Below are positions 1-5,593 of a stretch of 5,878 nt of DNA, one piece after another. The notes beneath the pieces are model-generated. The model had not been told where the DNA came from. It did no database searches and was given only the letters and a program-made list of their open reading frames with translations. Each line of letters begins with the position of its first letter. Position 1 is the first letter of the stretch. Source of the DNA: Balneolales bacterium (GTDB lineage: Bacteria > Bacteroidota > Rhodothermia > Balneolales > Natronogracilivirgulaceae); contig SLQI01000157.1 of assembly GCA_007131535.1 (NCBI GenBank), forward strand, positions 1 through 5,878, given 5' to 3'. A program made the translations under genes and the position numbers.

Positions 1-29
1 AAGAATGTAGCTCTAACGAAGGAGAAACT

Positions 30-72
30 TTAGTTGTCAGTTTTTCAGTGATCAGTAAGCAGTTGTCGGTTG
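30..72. repeat. Degenerate heptanucleotide tandem repeat (TCAGTRA-like)
   Basis: The stretch reads as successive 7-base units: ttagttg, tcagttt, (extra t), tcagtga, tcagtaa, gcagttg, tcggttg. The core 'cagt' recurs at 38, 46, 53 and 60, and agttgtcagt (32-41) is repeated as agttgtcggt (61-70). Tandem strings of this 'cagtNa' type are known from noncoding DNA in several bacterial phyla, but I cannot show that this one is dispersed in its genome. No coding role is apparent. Confidence 0.6.
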
Positions 73-151
73 GTCACCACTGATGCCGGCCGAGTGCATC
101 CCCGCACCGGCCCACTATCACGCCGCGTCCCCGCGGTGTATGTTGATGACC
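72..151. repeat. GC-rich double-hairpin element closed by an outer stem
   Basis: Two compact hairpins lie side by side. The first is 88-112: ggccg, bulged a, gtgc, loop atcccc, gcac, cggcc. The second is 120-139: acgccgcg, loop tccc, cgcggtgt, with one G-U pair. They are bracketed by ggtca (72-76) and tgacc (147-151), which can pair and give a three-way-junction fold. Positions 81-140 are about 72% G+C (43 of 60), far above the A+T-rich flanks. It could be a REP-like palindromic repeat, a small MITE-like element or a structured RNA; the sequence alone does not decide. Confidence 0.45.
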
Positions 152-294
152 TTCCCATAGATCACTCAGCCACTTTTTATAACAGACTCACCTTCATCCC
201 TCGGGATATTATAGTTTGGAAAACCATGAGTTCGAATTTTTGCTCCCGATAATATGATCACTCCGGAAAATTCATGCTGCCCATCAACCCATAA
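152..294. other. Intergenic stretch, nothing recognised
   Basis: Together with its flanking repeats this belongs to the 374-base gene-free left end. Open frames here (70-252 plus, 166-366 minus) have no recognisable domain, no convincing start signal, and lie across the repeats, so I treat them as noncoding. I see no RNA gene or clear promoter. Confidence 0.5.
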
Positions 295-350
295 AATCCG
301 TGTATATCCGCGTCCATCCACGGCAAAAAAATCCGTATCCCATCCGCGGT
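295..350. repeat. Imperfect 'atccgcg' repeat tract
   Basis: Short related words recur closely: atccgtgt (296-303), atccgcgt (305-312), atccacgg (316-323), atccgtat (331-338) and atccgcgg (342-349). Read on the minus strand this yields a false peptide. Comparable 'atccgcgtccatccgcgg' strings turn up in intergenic DNA of many unrelated bacteria (general knowledge, not checked here). The right part also contributes to the possible terminator of the minus-strand gene next to it. Confidence 0.5.
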
Positions 351-371
351 TAAACAAACACGCCACGGATG
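325..371 (-). terminator. Possible intrinsic terminator of the cytochrome-T9SS gene
   Basis: On the minus strand, beginning four bases after the stop codon, catccgtgg (371-363) can pair with ccgcggatg (349-341), giving nine base pairs with one G-U. Alternatively atccgt (370-365) pairs with acggat (336-331), which runs directly into seven T residues (331-325). The two folds compete and the loops are long, and the sequence overlaps a repeat tract, so the call is tentative. Its position right after the stop supports it. Confidence 0.35.
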
Positions 372-374
372 AAT

Positions 375-1037
375 TTACTTAACCAGCATCATCTTCCCGG
401 TCAGCCGGCCGGATCCTGATCGCTCATGGTGTATATCAATGGTGTATAGGTACACGCCCGAAGCATAACCGGAAAGGTCAACGGGAACGACAACCTCACC
501 ACGGTTCGCTGAACTCCGGTACTCCTTGACAGTCTGCCCGTTGAGGGTTGTAATTTTAATGCTGTAGTCGGCCCGAACAGGCAGATGAAACTTGATTTGG
601 GTTGTCGGATTAAACGGATTCGGGAAATTACCTTTCAGCTCAAACTCTTTGGCCATCAATTCCTGCTCTGCCGATGTGGACACCTCTTCTTTGGCCCCCT
701 CTTCAATCCACTGTCGAATAGCCGCAATTTCTTCGTCGGTAAGCGGTGTGCCGGGGGGCATGCGGTCTCCGTACTCGGGTTCCTCATTTTCGATTTTATC
801 TACCAGCGGACTTTCATCCGGTTTTCCCGGGATAACTATCAGGGTGTCATATAGTTCCCCTACACTATTCATAACGGCTTCGTAGTCAACCATATTTACC
901 CCGCTCCGGGCACTTACATTGTGGCAGGATACACAGCTTGCATCGAATATGGGCTGAATATGGTCGTTATAACTGATAGAATCAGTCTGCACTTGATTGA
1001 GGTTAACTAAAAGAAACATCAGGACAAATAGACTCAT
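375..1037 (-). CDS. Exported mono-haem cytochrome-c-like protein with T9SS type A sorting domain
   Basis: The 220-residue product starts with a hydrophobic segment (residues 3-13) likely to act as an export signal, although it has no Lys or Arg before the core and no clear signal peptidase site. Residues about 22-115 resemble the small cytochrome c domains of the PSD1/planctomycete type: haem-attachment motif C35-V-S-C-H39 and a downstream R92-M-P-P-G in which Met93 is the probable second iron ligand, followed by an 'LTDEEIAAIRQWIEEGA' helix (99-115) typical of cytochrome c C-termini. Residues about 130-220 form a T9SS type A sorting domain: NFPNPFNPTTQIKFHLP near 137-153, GVYLYTI near 194-200, and terminal MMLVK. 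Known biology says haem is attached in the periplasm and the C-terminal domain then directs passage through the outer membrane; surface location is therefore inferred. The start is fixed by agggag four bases upstream (1042-1047) and an in-frame stop at 1059-1061. Divergent from the OsmC gene. Electron-transfer partner unknown. Confidence 0.85.
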   Translation of the reverse strand: MSLFVLMFLLVNLNQVQTDSISYNDHIQPIFDASCVSCHNVSARSGVNMVDYEAVMNSVGELYDTLIVIPGKPDESPLVDKIENEEPEYGDRMPPGTPLTDEEIAAIRQWIEEGAKEEVSTSAEQELMAKEFELKGNFPNPFNPTTQIKFHLPVRADYSIKITTLNGQTVKEYRSSANRGEVVVPVDLSGYASGVYLYTIDIHHERSGSGRLTGKMMLVK

Positions 1038-1246
1038 AATTCTCCCTTTAAGGATTATTTACTTAAATCGTAGTATTCCGAAAATAGACAGGCGCTTGCA
1101 TATTTAAATCAACAGGAAATAATTACACACCGGTATCCCGGCTGGACATATTGAGCAGAAAAAGTGCCAACTTAATTTAGTATACAGGTAAGCTAAGCAA
1201 GGATTTTCTCTAACTAAGAAAACCAGACGCCGTTCCACCGGGAAAC

Positions 1247-1277
1247 TTGATCATCTAAAAGAATATTTATATATTTA
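1247..1277 (+). promoter_or_regulatory. Candidate Bacteroidota-type promoter for the OsmC-family gene
   Basis: A TTG (1247-1249) is followed, after 20 bases, by tatattta (1270-1277), which matches the Bacteroidota -7 consensus TAnnTTTG except at the last base. The spacing fits the usual 19-21 bases, and the site lies 33 bases before the start codon in A+T-rich DNA. One mismatch and the A+T-rich background keep this a candidate only. The rest of the 273-base divergent spacer (1038-1310) shows no other clear element. Confidence 0.3.
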
Positions 1278-1310
1278 TATCCAAAAATCTTAAAACCTGA
1301 AATAATTATT

Positions 1311-1709
1311 ATGAGTGAAGCCATCCAAATTACCAAACAGGCACTGGTTTATATTGACCGGGAGCATTACAAAACCACTATTGATACTGCCGGGCATCAG
1401 ATTATTGCCGATGAACCCGAAGACAAAGGGGGAACAAATCTGGGTCCGGACCCCTTTTCGATGTTGTTATCATCCCTGGGCAGCTGCGTTGTTATTACCC
1501 TGCGCATGTATGCGGATCGCAAAGAGATGGATATCGATCGGATTGCTGCCGATGTAACTATGGACAGCGATCAGAACATAAATGTCGCTATAGAAATTGA
1601 CGGAGATATCACCGACAAGCAGCGCCAACGCCTGAAGCAAATCGCGGATATGTGCCCGGTAAATAAGTTCCTTATGAAGGAAGCCTCGATTACAAAAGAA
1701 ATCGTCTGA
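1311..1709 (+). CDS. OsmC/Ohr-family protein (thiol peroxidase-like)
   Basis: This 132-residue protein has the length and motif order of the OsmC/Ohr superfamily. N-terminal beta strands (residues 10-34) lead to the glycine-rich GGTNLGPDPFSMLLSSLGSC stretch (40-59), which carries the first reactive cysteine, C59, at the start of the long central helix (to about residue 72). The second conserved cysteine, C115, lies in 'IADMCPVNKFL' (111-121). In characterised members this cysteine pair reduces hydroperoxides, often organic ones, at the expense of dithiol donors. The 'GPDPF...LGSC..ITLRMYADRK' wording is closer to the small OsmC-like/YhfA-type group than to classical Ohr, so substrate and physiological role are uncertain. 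No signal peptide is present, so it should be cytoplasmic. No Shine-Dalgarno sequence is visible; the leader is A+T-rich. It appears to be transcribed alone, divergently from the cytochrome-T9SS gene. Confidence 0.9.
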   Translation: MSEAIQITKQALVYIDREHYKTTIDTAGHQIIADEPEDKGGTNLGPDPFSMLLSSLGSCVVITLRMYADRKEMDIDRIAADVTMDSDQNINVAIEIDGDITDKQRQRLKQIADMCPVNKFLMKEASITKEIV

Positions 1710-1966
1710 GCTGATCATCGTCAGACTCGGGTGCTAAAAATCTGTGATCGTATAGCAGGTTAAATAGTGTCTGTAAGAAAACTCATGATGCCATTTAGAA
1801 ACAACAGGTAATTAAGGGAAATCAGTAGATTAAGAAAAATTGGGTATTTGGCTCCATGAGTTGCTTTAAACCCAACCTGAATTCCTGAATTACCGAATAT
1901 ACGGCACCAGATCTTGGCATTTATTAAGATACCGACTGTTTTCTACTGGCACTAAATAGGAGTTCC
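1710..1966. other. Intergenic region upstream of the lipoprotein leader
   Basis: With the leader hairpin that follows, this makes a 348-base gene-free gap. I find no terminator with a T-run after the OsmC gene, no RNA gene and no convincing open frame. Minor features are an 8-base tandem duplication (cctgaatt at 1876-1883 and 1884-1891) and a 6-base inverted repeat (ttgggt 1840-1845, acccaa 1870-1875). The lipoprotein promoter should be here or just inside the leader, but no good consensus match is seen. Confidence 0.5.
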
Positions 1967-2054
1967 GGGTGATCTTTGTGTAGTAATCGGTAGAATGGGA
2001 AAAAAACTGCCGGAGAGCCGGTGGCAAAACCGAAACTAAAATCAAAGATTACCC
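1967..2054 (+). promoter_or_regulatory. Long imperfect hairpin in the 5' leader of the lipoprotein gene
   Basis: The 88 bases before the start codon can fold into one rod. The outer stem is gggtgatcttt (1967-1977) with aaagattaccc (2044-2054), 11 pairs including one G-U. The next is tagt (1981-1984) with acta (2035-2038), then cggt (1988-1991) with accg (2029-2032). The tip is ctgccgg, loop agag, ccggtgg (2007-2024), seven pairs with two wobbles. The 3' arm of the outer stem covers positions -14 to -4 relative to the ATG, where a ribosome would bind, so the fold could hold translation down until opened by a ligand, protein or temperature. It matches no riboswitch class I know by conserved core. 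The pairing is seen directly; the control role is inference. Confidence 0.45.
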
Positions 2055-2057
2055 TAT

Positions 2058-2834
2058 ATGTTAAATAAAGTTCATGCGGTTACTTTAATCTTATTCTGTG
2101 TTGGACTGGCATCATGCGATCTGTTTAGCGACACAACCTCATCCGACCCATCAGATCTGCATCTGGATTCAGAAATATGGAATGAATTTTATCAGGCAGA
2201 GGTCGAAGCCCCGGAAAAAGAGGAGCTGTCCGATAAGTTCAGGGAAGATGCCCTGCGTTTGGCTTTGAGGTTAGCATTAGACTCCGATGACTCGTACGAT
2301 GAAGTATACCCGCCCACTGACATCGCAGATGCTATAGAAAATGCGATACTGTTGATTTACAACAATCCGGAACTGGAAGGTTGGGAAGAGGTTTTTAAAG
2401 AACATCAGATCAGTCCGTTACCAAACCCCAATATGTATGAAATGAATGTAGGGGTTGAGGATACTACCGGCTGGGCACAGCCCTGGTTTGAAGGGGAACG
2501 TCTGACCGGCAAGGAAGAAGTGGATCAGTTAATGCTGGAGTTTGAGTTTGAGGTTAAACAAACATTACAAAACCTCCGGTCGGTAACCCTAAAAGCAGAT
2601 CTGCCCCTGAATCTGATGCAGGTCGGCAGTTTGTTTGAGGATGTGGACGGCATTCGCTATGCTGAGCCGAACTCTGCTATGGGAGACGGTGATGACATTC
2701 AAATATGGGCAGACAGAGACATTTTACACTTTGAATTCAGCCACGGTTGGGGAGATTGCCCTTCAGGTTGTATTAACCGAAAAACCTGGGAGTACCGTGT
2801 AAGTCCGCAAGGGGATGTGGAATTTGTGAGGTAA
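2058..2834 (+). CDS. Predicted lipoprotein of unknown function
   Basis: The 258-residue product begins with a type II signal peptide: K4, a hydrophobic run (8-18) and lipobox L17-A-S-C20, so Cys20 should be lipidated. The residue after it is Asp21, followed by an acidic, Ser/Thr-rich linker to about residue 38; the usual Escherichia inner-membrane retention rule need not apply in Bacteroidota. The mature part is strongly acidic. Residues about 55-110 look helical, with an 'ALRLALRLALD' repeat near 66-76. The C-terminus (about 215-258) looks like beta strands and holds GDCPSGC (232-238), whose two cysteines probably form a disulfide, followed by 'RKTWEYRV'. I recall similar 'GDCPxGCxxRxxW' endings in uncharacterised exported Bacteroidota proteins, but I cannot assign a family or function. 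The ATG lacks a Shine-Dalgarno sequence and is the only reasonable start (in-frame stop at 2037-2039). A terminator follows 65 bases later, so it is probably monocistronic. Confidence 0.85.
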   Translation: MLNKVHAVTLILFCVGLASCDLFSDTTSSDPSDLHLDSEIWNEFYQAEVEAPEKEELSDKFREDALRLALRLALDSDDSYDEVYPPTDIADAIENAILLIYNNPELEGWEEVFKEHQISPLPNPNMYEMNVGVEDTTGWAQPWFEGERLTGKEEVDQLMLEFEFEVKQTLQNLRSVTLKADLPLNLMQVGSLFEDVDGIRYAEPNSAMGDGDDIQIWADRDILHFEFSHGWGDCPSGCINRKTWEYRVSPQGDVEFVR

Positions 2835-2899
2835 GTATTATAATTGGCTTTTCTTGTGGATTAATAAAACTTTCATCCTCTGATCTTTTCGTAAAAAAT

Positions 2900-2948
2900 A
2901 AAGCCGGACTTGTTGATCTAAGCAATCAGCAGGTCCGGCTTTTTTTTT
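2900..2948 (+). terminator. Strong intrinsic terminator after the lipoprotein gene
   Basis: Eighteen consecutive pairs (2900-2917 with 2925-2942), two of them G-U, enclose the 7-base loop ctaagca. The base of the stem, aaagccggac/gtccggcttt, leads into a run of nine T residues (2940-2948). It ends transcription of the lipoprotein gene and separates it from the downstream GLUG-protein gene. The A-rich 5' flank could allow some function on the other strand, but no minus-strand gene ends here. Confidence 0.92.
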
Positions 2949-3029
2949 AATAATCTTTTGCTTTCCAATTTTGGCGGCACATCCCGAAGTTTAGAAATTA
3001 GGTAAATTAGTGATATTACAATAGCTTTT

Positions 3030-3165
3030 TGCAAGTCAATAAATAATGTGGTTACTTGCATTAAGACTCCCCCTAAGAGGGCTTTGCTAAATCAGCTCTT
3101 TTTGGCTGATAACGAAGATAAAGCAAAAGCACAAAGACTGATCGTCAAATTAGCTTGCCGGTCAG
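3030..3165 (+). promoter_or_regulatory. Structured leader region upstream of the GLUG-repeat protein
   Basis: Several inverted repeats follow one another: tgcaagt (3030-3036) with acttgca (3054-3060); ccct/aggg across 3072-3082; gctttgct (3081-3088) with agcaaaagc (3122-3130, one bulge) enclosing atcagc (3091-3096) with gctgat (3105-3110); and ctgatcg (3138-3144) with cggtcag (3159-3165, one G-U). None ends in a T-run, so they are not terminators. They suggest a folded 5' leader within the 250-base gap 2949-3198, but each stem is short and chance pairing is possible. No clear promoter or known riboswitch core is seen. Confidence 0.3.
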
Positions 3166-3191
3166 ATGAGTATTCATGGTTGATATAAATC

Positions 3192-3195
3192 GGAG
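3192..3195 (+). promoter_or_regulatory. Ribosome binding site favouring the second of two tandem ATGs
   Basis: The ggag lies three bases before the ATG at 3199 but six before the ATG at 3202. The wider spacing is the better one, so translation may begin at 3202, giving 717 residues starting MKIRLIPL. The tga at 3196-3198 is in frame and rules out anything upstream. Confidence 0.5.
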
Positions 3196-3198
3196 TGA

Positions 3199-5355
3199 AT
3201 GATGAAAATAAGATTAATACCTCTTGTAGGATGTGTTTTGGCCGTCAATATTTTCGGATTGGATTTTTCTTATTCCAGTCCTTCTGCTAAACAATGGAAT
3301 GATGGTTCGGTGATCGGTTCGCTCGCTGAGATAGCAGCTCCGGAGCTTGCTGACCCAGAACATGAAGCAGTTGATATGGTTCCTATGCCTGTTTTTAAAT
3401 GGCAGACAGTAGATATTGCGGAAAGCTATGTTATCCAGGTAGCCGGGACTGATGATTTTTCAGAGCCTGATATTGAAGAAACTTTAGAAGATACGGCGTA
3501 TGTCTCCGATCATTCATTGGATTACGAATCAAACTATTTCTGGCGGGTTCGAAGTGTAGATGGTGATGAAGATAAAAGCGATTGGAGTGAAGTACGGAGC
3601 TTTGAGACCAAGGAGTCCCCGTTTGAAACCGGTTCAGGTACCGAAAGTGATCCCTATGAAGTAGCTACACCCGAGCAGCTTGATGCTACCGGGGAGCGTC
3701 GGGACCGATATTTTATTCAAACTGAAAATATTGATCTTTCCGGAATTGAAAATTGGGACCCTATAGGAGAGGACGATATGCCGTTTACCGGAAATTACAA
3801 CGGGGGCGGATATGTCATTACAAATCTGACCATCGACCGGGAAGAGAGTGACACGGGACTCTTCGGAAGAACATACGGCGCTATGTTGCAAGATATCTCA
3901 TTGCAAAATGTAGACGTAACAGGTGGCGGGCAGACCGGAGCTTTAGTTGGAAACTTCAGGGAAGGCTCCGTGCTTTCAGGTTCAACGGTAGACGGAGGTA
4001 CCGTGACCGGAACATCACGCGTTGGTGGAATGGTAGGTCAATCAATCCGAAATAATCCGATGATATCGGACTCCCATGCTGAAGTAGAGGTAACTGCGGA
4101 AGATATGGCAGGCGGCTTTATTGGCTGGAAAAGGCATACTGAAATCACAAATTCTTCAGCCTCCGGCATGGTGGACGGGGAAACACATGTAGGCGGTTTC
4201 CTCGGCTATTTTGTTCAGGGTCAGCTTATCAACTCTTATGCGGACAGTGAAGTAACCGGGGTGGAAAATGTCGGAGGGCTTGTAGGCCTTACATCAGGAA
4301 TTTCCGCTGAAATCAACCAGTCCTATGCCACAGGTAAAGTAGATGGAACTACTAATGTTGGCGGGCTTGTCGGGCATCACCAATCGGGATCCCGATCGGA
4401 AGCCCGGGTGTATGAATCGTTTTCGGCGGCTGAAGTTAGTGGGATATCGAATGTCGGCGGACTTTTTGGTTTGGTGGAGTCAGGTGCTATTGTGGAGGAC
4501 GCTTTTTGGGATATCGAAAGCAGTAATCAGGAAGATGGTGTTGGTAGTGGGTCGTCAGCCGGAACGACCGGGCTGGAAACGGGCGAAATGACGGGAGAAT
4601 CAGCAGAAGATCATCTGGAAAACTTCGATTTTGATGAAGTCTGGGTTGTTACTTTCGATTACCCTGCCCTCTACTGGGAGGAAGTGTTTACAGAAATTAA
4701 TTCCTTTGCGCTTGCTGCACCGGATGATCAAGCCGAAATTAATGTTGACGGTACTCCGGATGAGAAGTTGACGCTGCGCTGGTATCCAGCCGAATCAGCC
4801 GGAGATGAGCAAATCACTTATAAGTGGCTGTTTGATGAAGACAAAAACTTTGAAGATCCGCAGCTTTCATATAGCTCTGATAATGAAGGCATGGATACGA
4901 CATTAACACTTTCCTATCAGCAACTTGATGATTTTCTGGCTGAAAGTGATGTTTCCGAAGGAGATGCGCTTGAGGGGTACTGGACCGTTGAGGCTTCACA
5001 GGATGAAGCATACCGCAAGGCGGAAAGCATTTTTGAGCTAAGCCTCATACGTGGGCAGGTAACAAGTACTGAGATAATCAGCAGTGTTCCTAATGAGTTT
5101 GCGCTGGAGGCTAACTACCCCAACCCGTTCAATCCCGGTACCCGGATTAGCTATGAGCTTCCGGAGCAAGTCTCGGTAAAACTGGAGGTGTATACGATAC
5201 TTGGCGAACACGTTGCCACGCTGGTAAATAAGAATCAGGATGCCGGTCGCTATACCGTGGCCTTTGATGCCGCAGGGTTATCCAGTGGCACCTATATCTA
5301 CAGGTTAGAGGCAGGCGAATACAGCGAATCCAGAACCATGATGCTGGTTAGATAG
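3199..5355 (+). CDS. Secreted GLUG-repeat surface protein with FnIII-like, SusE-like and T9SS sorting domains
   Basis: The 718-residue product is a modular exported protein. A signal peptide (MKIRL, then a hydrophobic run to about residue 25) is followed by a fibronectin III-like domain (about 46-138; 'PVFKWQTVDIAESYVIQV', 'NYFWRVRSVD'). 'GSGTESDPYEV' (145-155) caps a GLUG-repeat region (PF07581-like) in which the signature GG-hydrophobic-hydrophobic-G recurs eight times, starting near 220, 247, 276, 305, 332, 359, 388 and 420, i.e. every 27-32 residues, with 'SYA(T/D)..V.G' between several copies. The usual GLUG-region tail (FWDIESSNQEDGVGSG..., then NFDFDEVWVV, 436-484) follows. Residues about 501-617 resemble the SusE-type Ig domain ('LTLSYQQLDDFLAES ... 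GYWTVEAS'). Residues 634-718 are a T9SS type A sorting domain (NYPNPFNPGTRISYELP, GTYIYRLEAG, MMLVR). GLUG regions occur in adhesins and IgA-peptidase-like surface proteins and probably form a beta-solenoid; no catalytic motif is visible, so adhesion or matrix binding is the best inference. It has its own terminator. Confidence 0.88.
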   Translation: MMKIRLIPLVGCVLAVNIFGLDFSYSSPSAKQWNDGSVIGSLAEIAAPELADPEHEAVDMVPMPVFKWQTVDIAESYVIQVAGTDDFSEPDIEETLEDTAYVSDHSLDYESNYFWRVRSVDGDEDKSDWSEVRSFETKESPFETGSGTESDPYEVATPEQLDATGERRDRYFIQTENIDLSGIENWDPIGEDDMPFTGNYNGGGYVITNLTIDREESDTGLFGRTYGAMLQDISLQNVDVTGGGQTGALVGNFREGSVLSGSTVDGGTVTGTSRVGGMVGQSIRNNPMISDSHAEVEVTAEDMAGGFIGWKRHTEITNSSASGMVDGETHVGGFLGYFVQGQLINSYADSEVTGVENVGGLVGLTSGISAEINQSYATGKVDGTTNVGGLVGHHQSGSRSEARVYESFSAAEVSGISNVGGLFGLVESGAIVEDAFWDIESSNQEDGVGSGSSAGTTGLETGEMTGESAEDHLENFDFDEVWVVTFDYPALYWEEVFTEINSFALAAPDDQAEINVDGTPDEKLTLRWYPAESAGDEQITYKWLFDEDKNFEDPQLSYSSDNEGMDTTLTLSYQQLDDFLAESDVSEGDALEGYWTVEASQDEAYRKAESIFELSLIRGQVTSTEIISSVPNEFALEANYPNPFNPGTRISYELPEQVSVKLEVYTILGEHVATLVNKNQDAGRYTVAFDAAGLSSGTYIYRLEAGEYSESRTMMLVR

Positions 5356-5382
5356 TAGTCATAGTTTGCAGGACAGAAAATG

Positions 5383-5420
5383 GGTCCGGGGTATTCGGAA
5401 CGATGCTCCGGATCTTTTTT
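5383..5420 (+). terminator. Intrinsic terminator after the GLUG-repeat gene
   Basis: Starting 27 bases after the stop codon, ggtccggggtatt (5383-5395) pairs over 13 positions with gatgctccggatc (5402-5414), four of them G-U, around the loop cggaac. Six T residues follow at once (5415-5420), and an A-run (5377-5380) precedes the stem. This closes the GLUG-protein transcript and makes read-through into the ChaN-like gene unlikely. Confidence 0.85.
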
Positions 5421-5506
5421 ATTATCCGGGAAGCTATTTCAAGCTCAGAAAGTGTTAGGGTAAAACTTTCGCGGAGTTATCGATCTTATCCGAAAAGGTA
5501 TTTTCA

Positions 5507-5521
5507 TTATCAGACTGATAA
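5507..5521. promoter_or_regulatory. Palindrome TTATCA-gac-TGATAA upstream of the ChaN-like gene
   Basis: A perfect 6-3-6 inverted repeat lies 73-87 bases before the start of the ChaN-like gene, in a 173-base spacer. Its size and symmetry suit a binding site for a dimeric repressor. The half-sites resemble parts of a Fur box, but their order (TTATCA before TGATAA) is the reverse of the canonical Fur palindrome, so I do not call it one. It may be a chance match in A+T-rich DNA. Confidence 0.25.
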
Positions 5522-5548
5522 ATTATGCATAGCATTTTTGGCTAATCA

Positions 5549-5563
5549 CTCAAGTCAGTTGAG
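5549..5563. promoter_or_regulatory. Inverted repeat CTCAA-gtcag-TTGAG upstream of the ChaN-like gene
   Basis: A perfect 5-5-5 inverted repeat lies 31-45 bases before the start codon, where an operator or a leader hairpin would sit. It is short and no T-run follows. A second palindrome lies 27 bases further upstream. Confidence 0.2.
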
Positions 5564-5593
5564 GTTAATGACGATCCTAATCAAACAATCATT

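Noticed and set aside
79..86. 'ctgatg' before a hairpin, suggestive of a hammerhead ribozyme core
   Set aside because: The conserved core needs CUGANGA and a GAAA after the following stem; the sequence has ctgatgc and cact instead.
70..252. Plus-strand open frame of 60 codons
   Set aside because: It crosses the GC-rich hairpin element; no recognisable protein features or ribosome binding site.
166..366. Minus-strand open frame of 66 codons
   Set aside because: It is a read-through of the 'atccgcg' repeat tract, without a domain or start signal.
585..885. Plus-strand open frames opposite the cytochrome-T9SS gene
   Set aside because: They are antisense shadows of a gene with clear domains.
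1946..1962. 'ctggcac' resembling a sigma-54 -24 element
   Set aside because: The matching -12 element (TTGC at the right spacing) is missing.
1967..2054. tRNA-like arrangement (7-base gggtgat/attaccc end pairing, 'cggtaga' like a D-arm, 88 bases)
   Set aside because: There is no T-arm next to the 3' strand, no anticodon arm of correct size and no CCA; the long-rod fold explains the pairing better.
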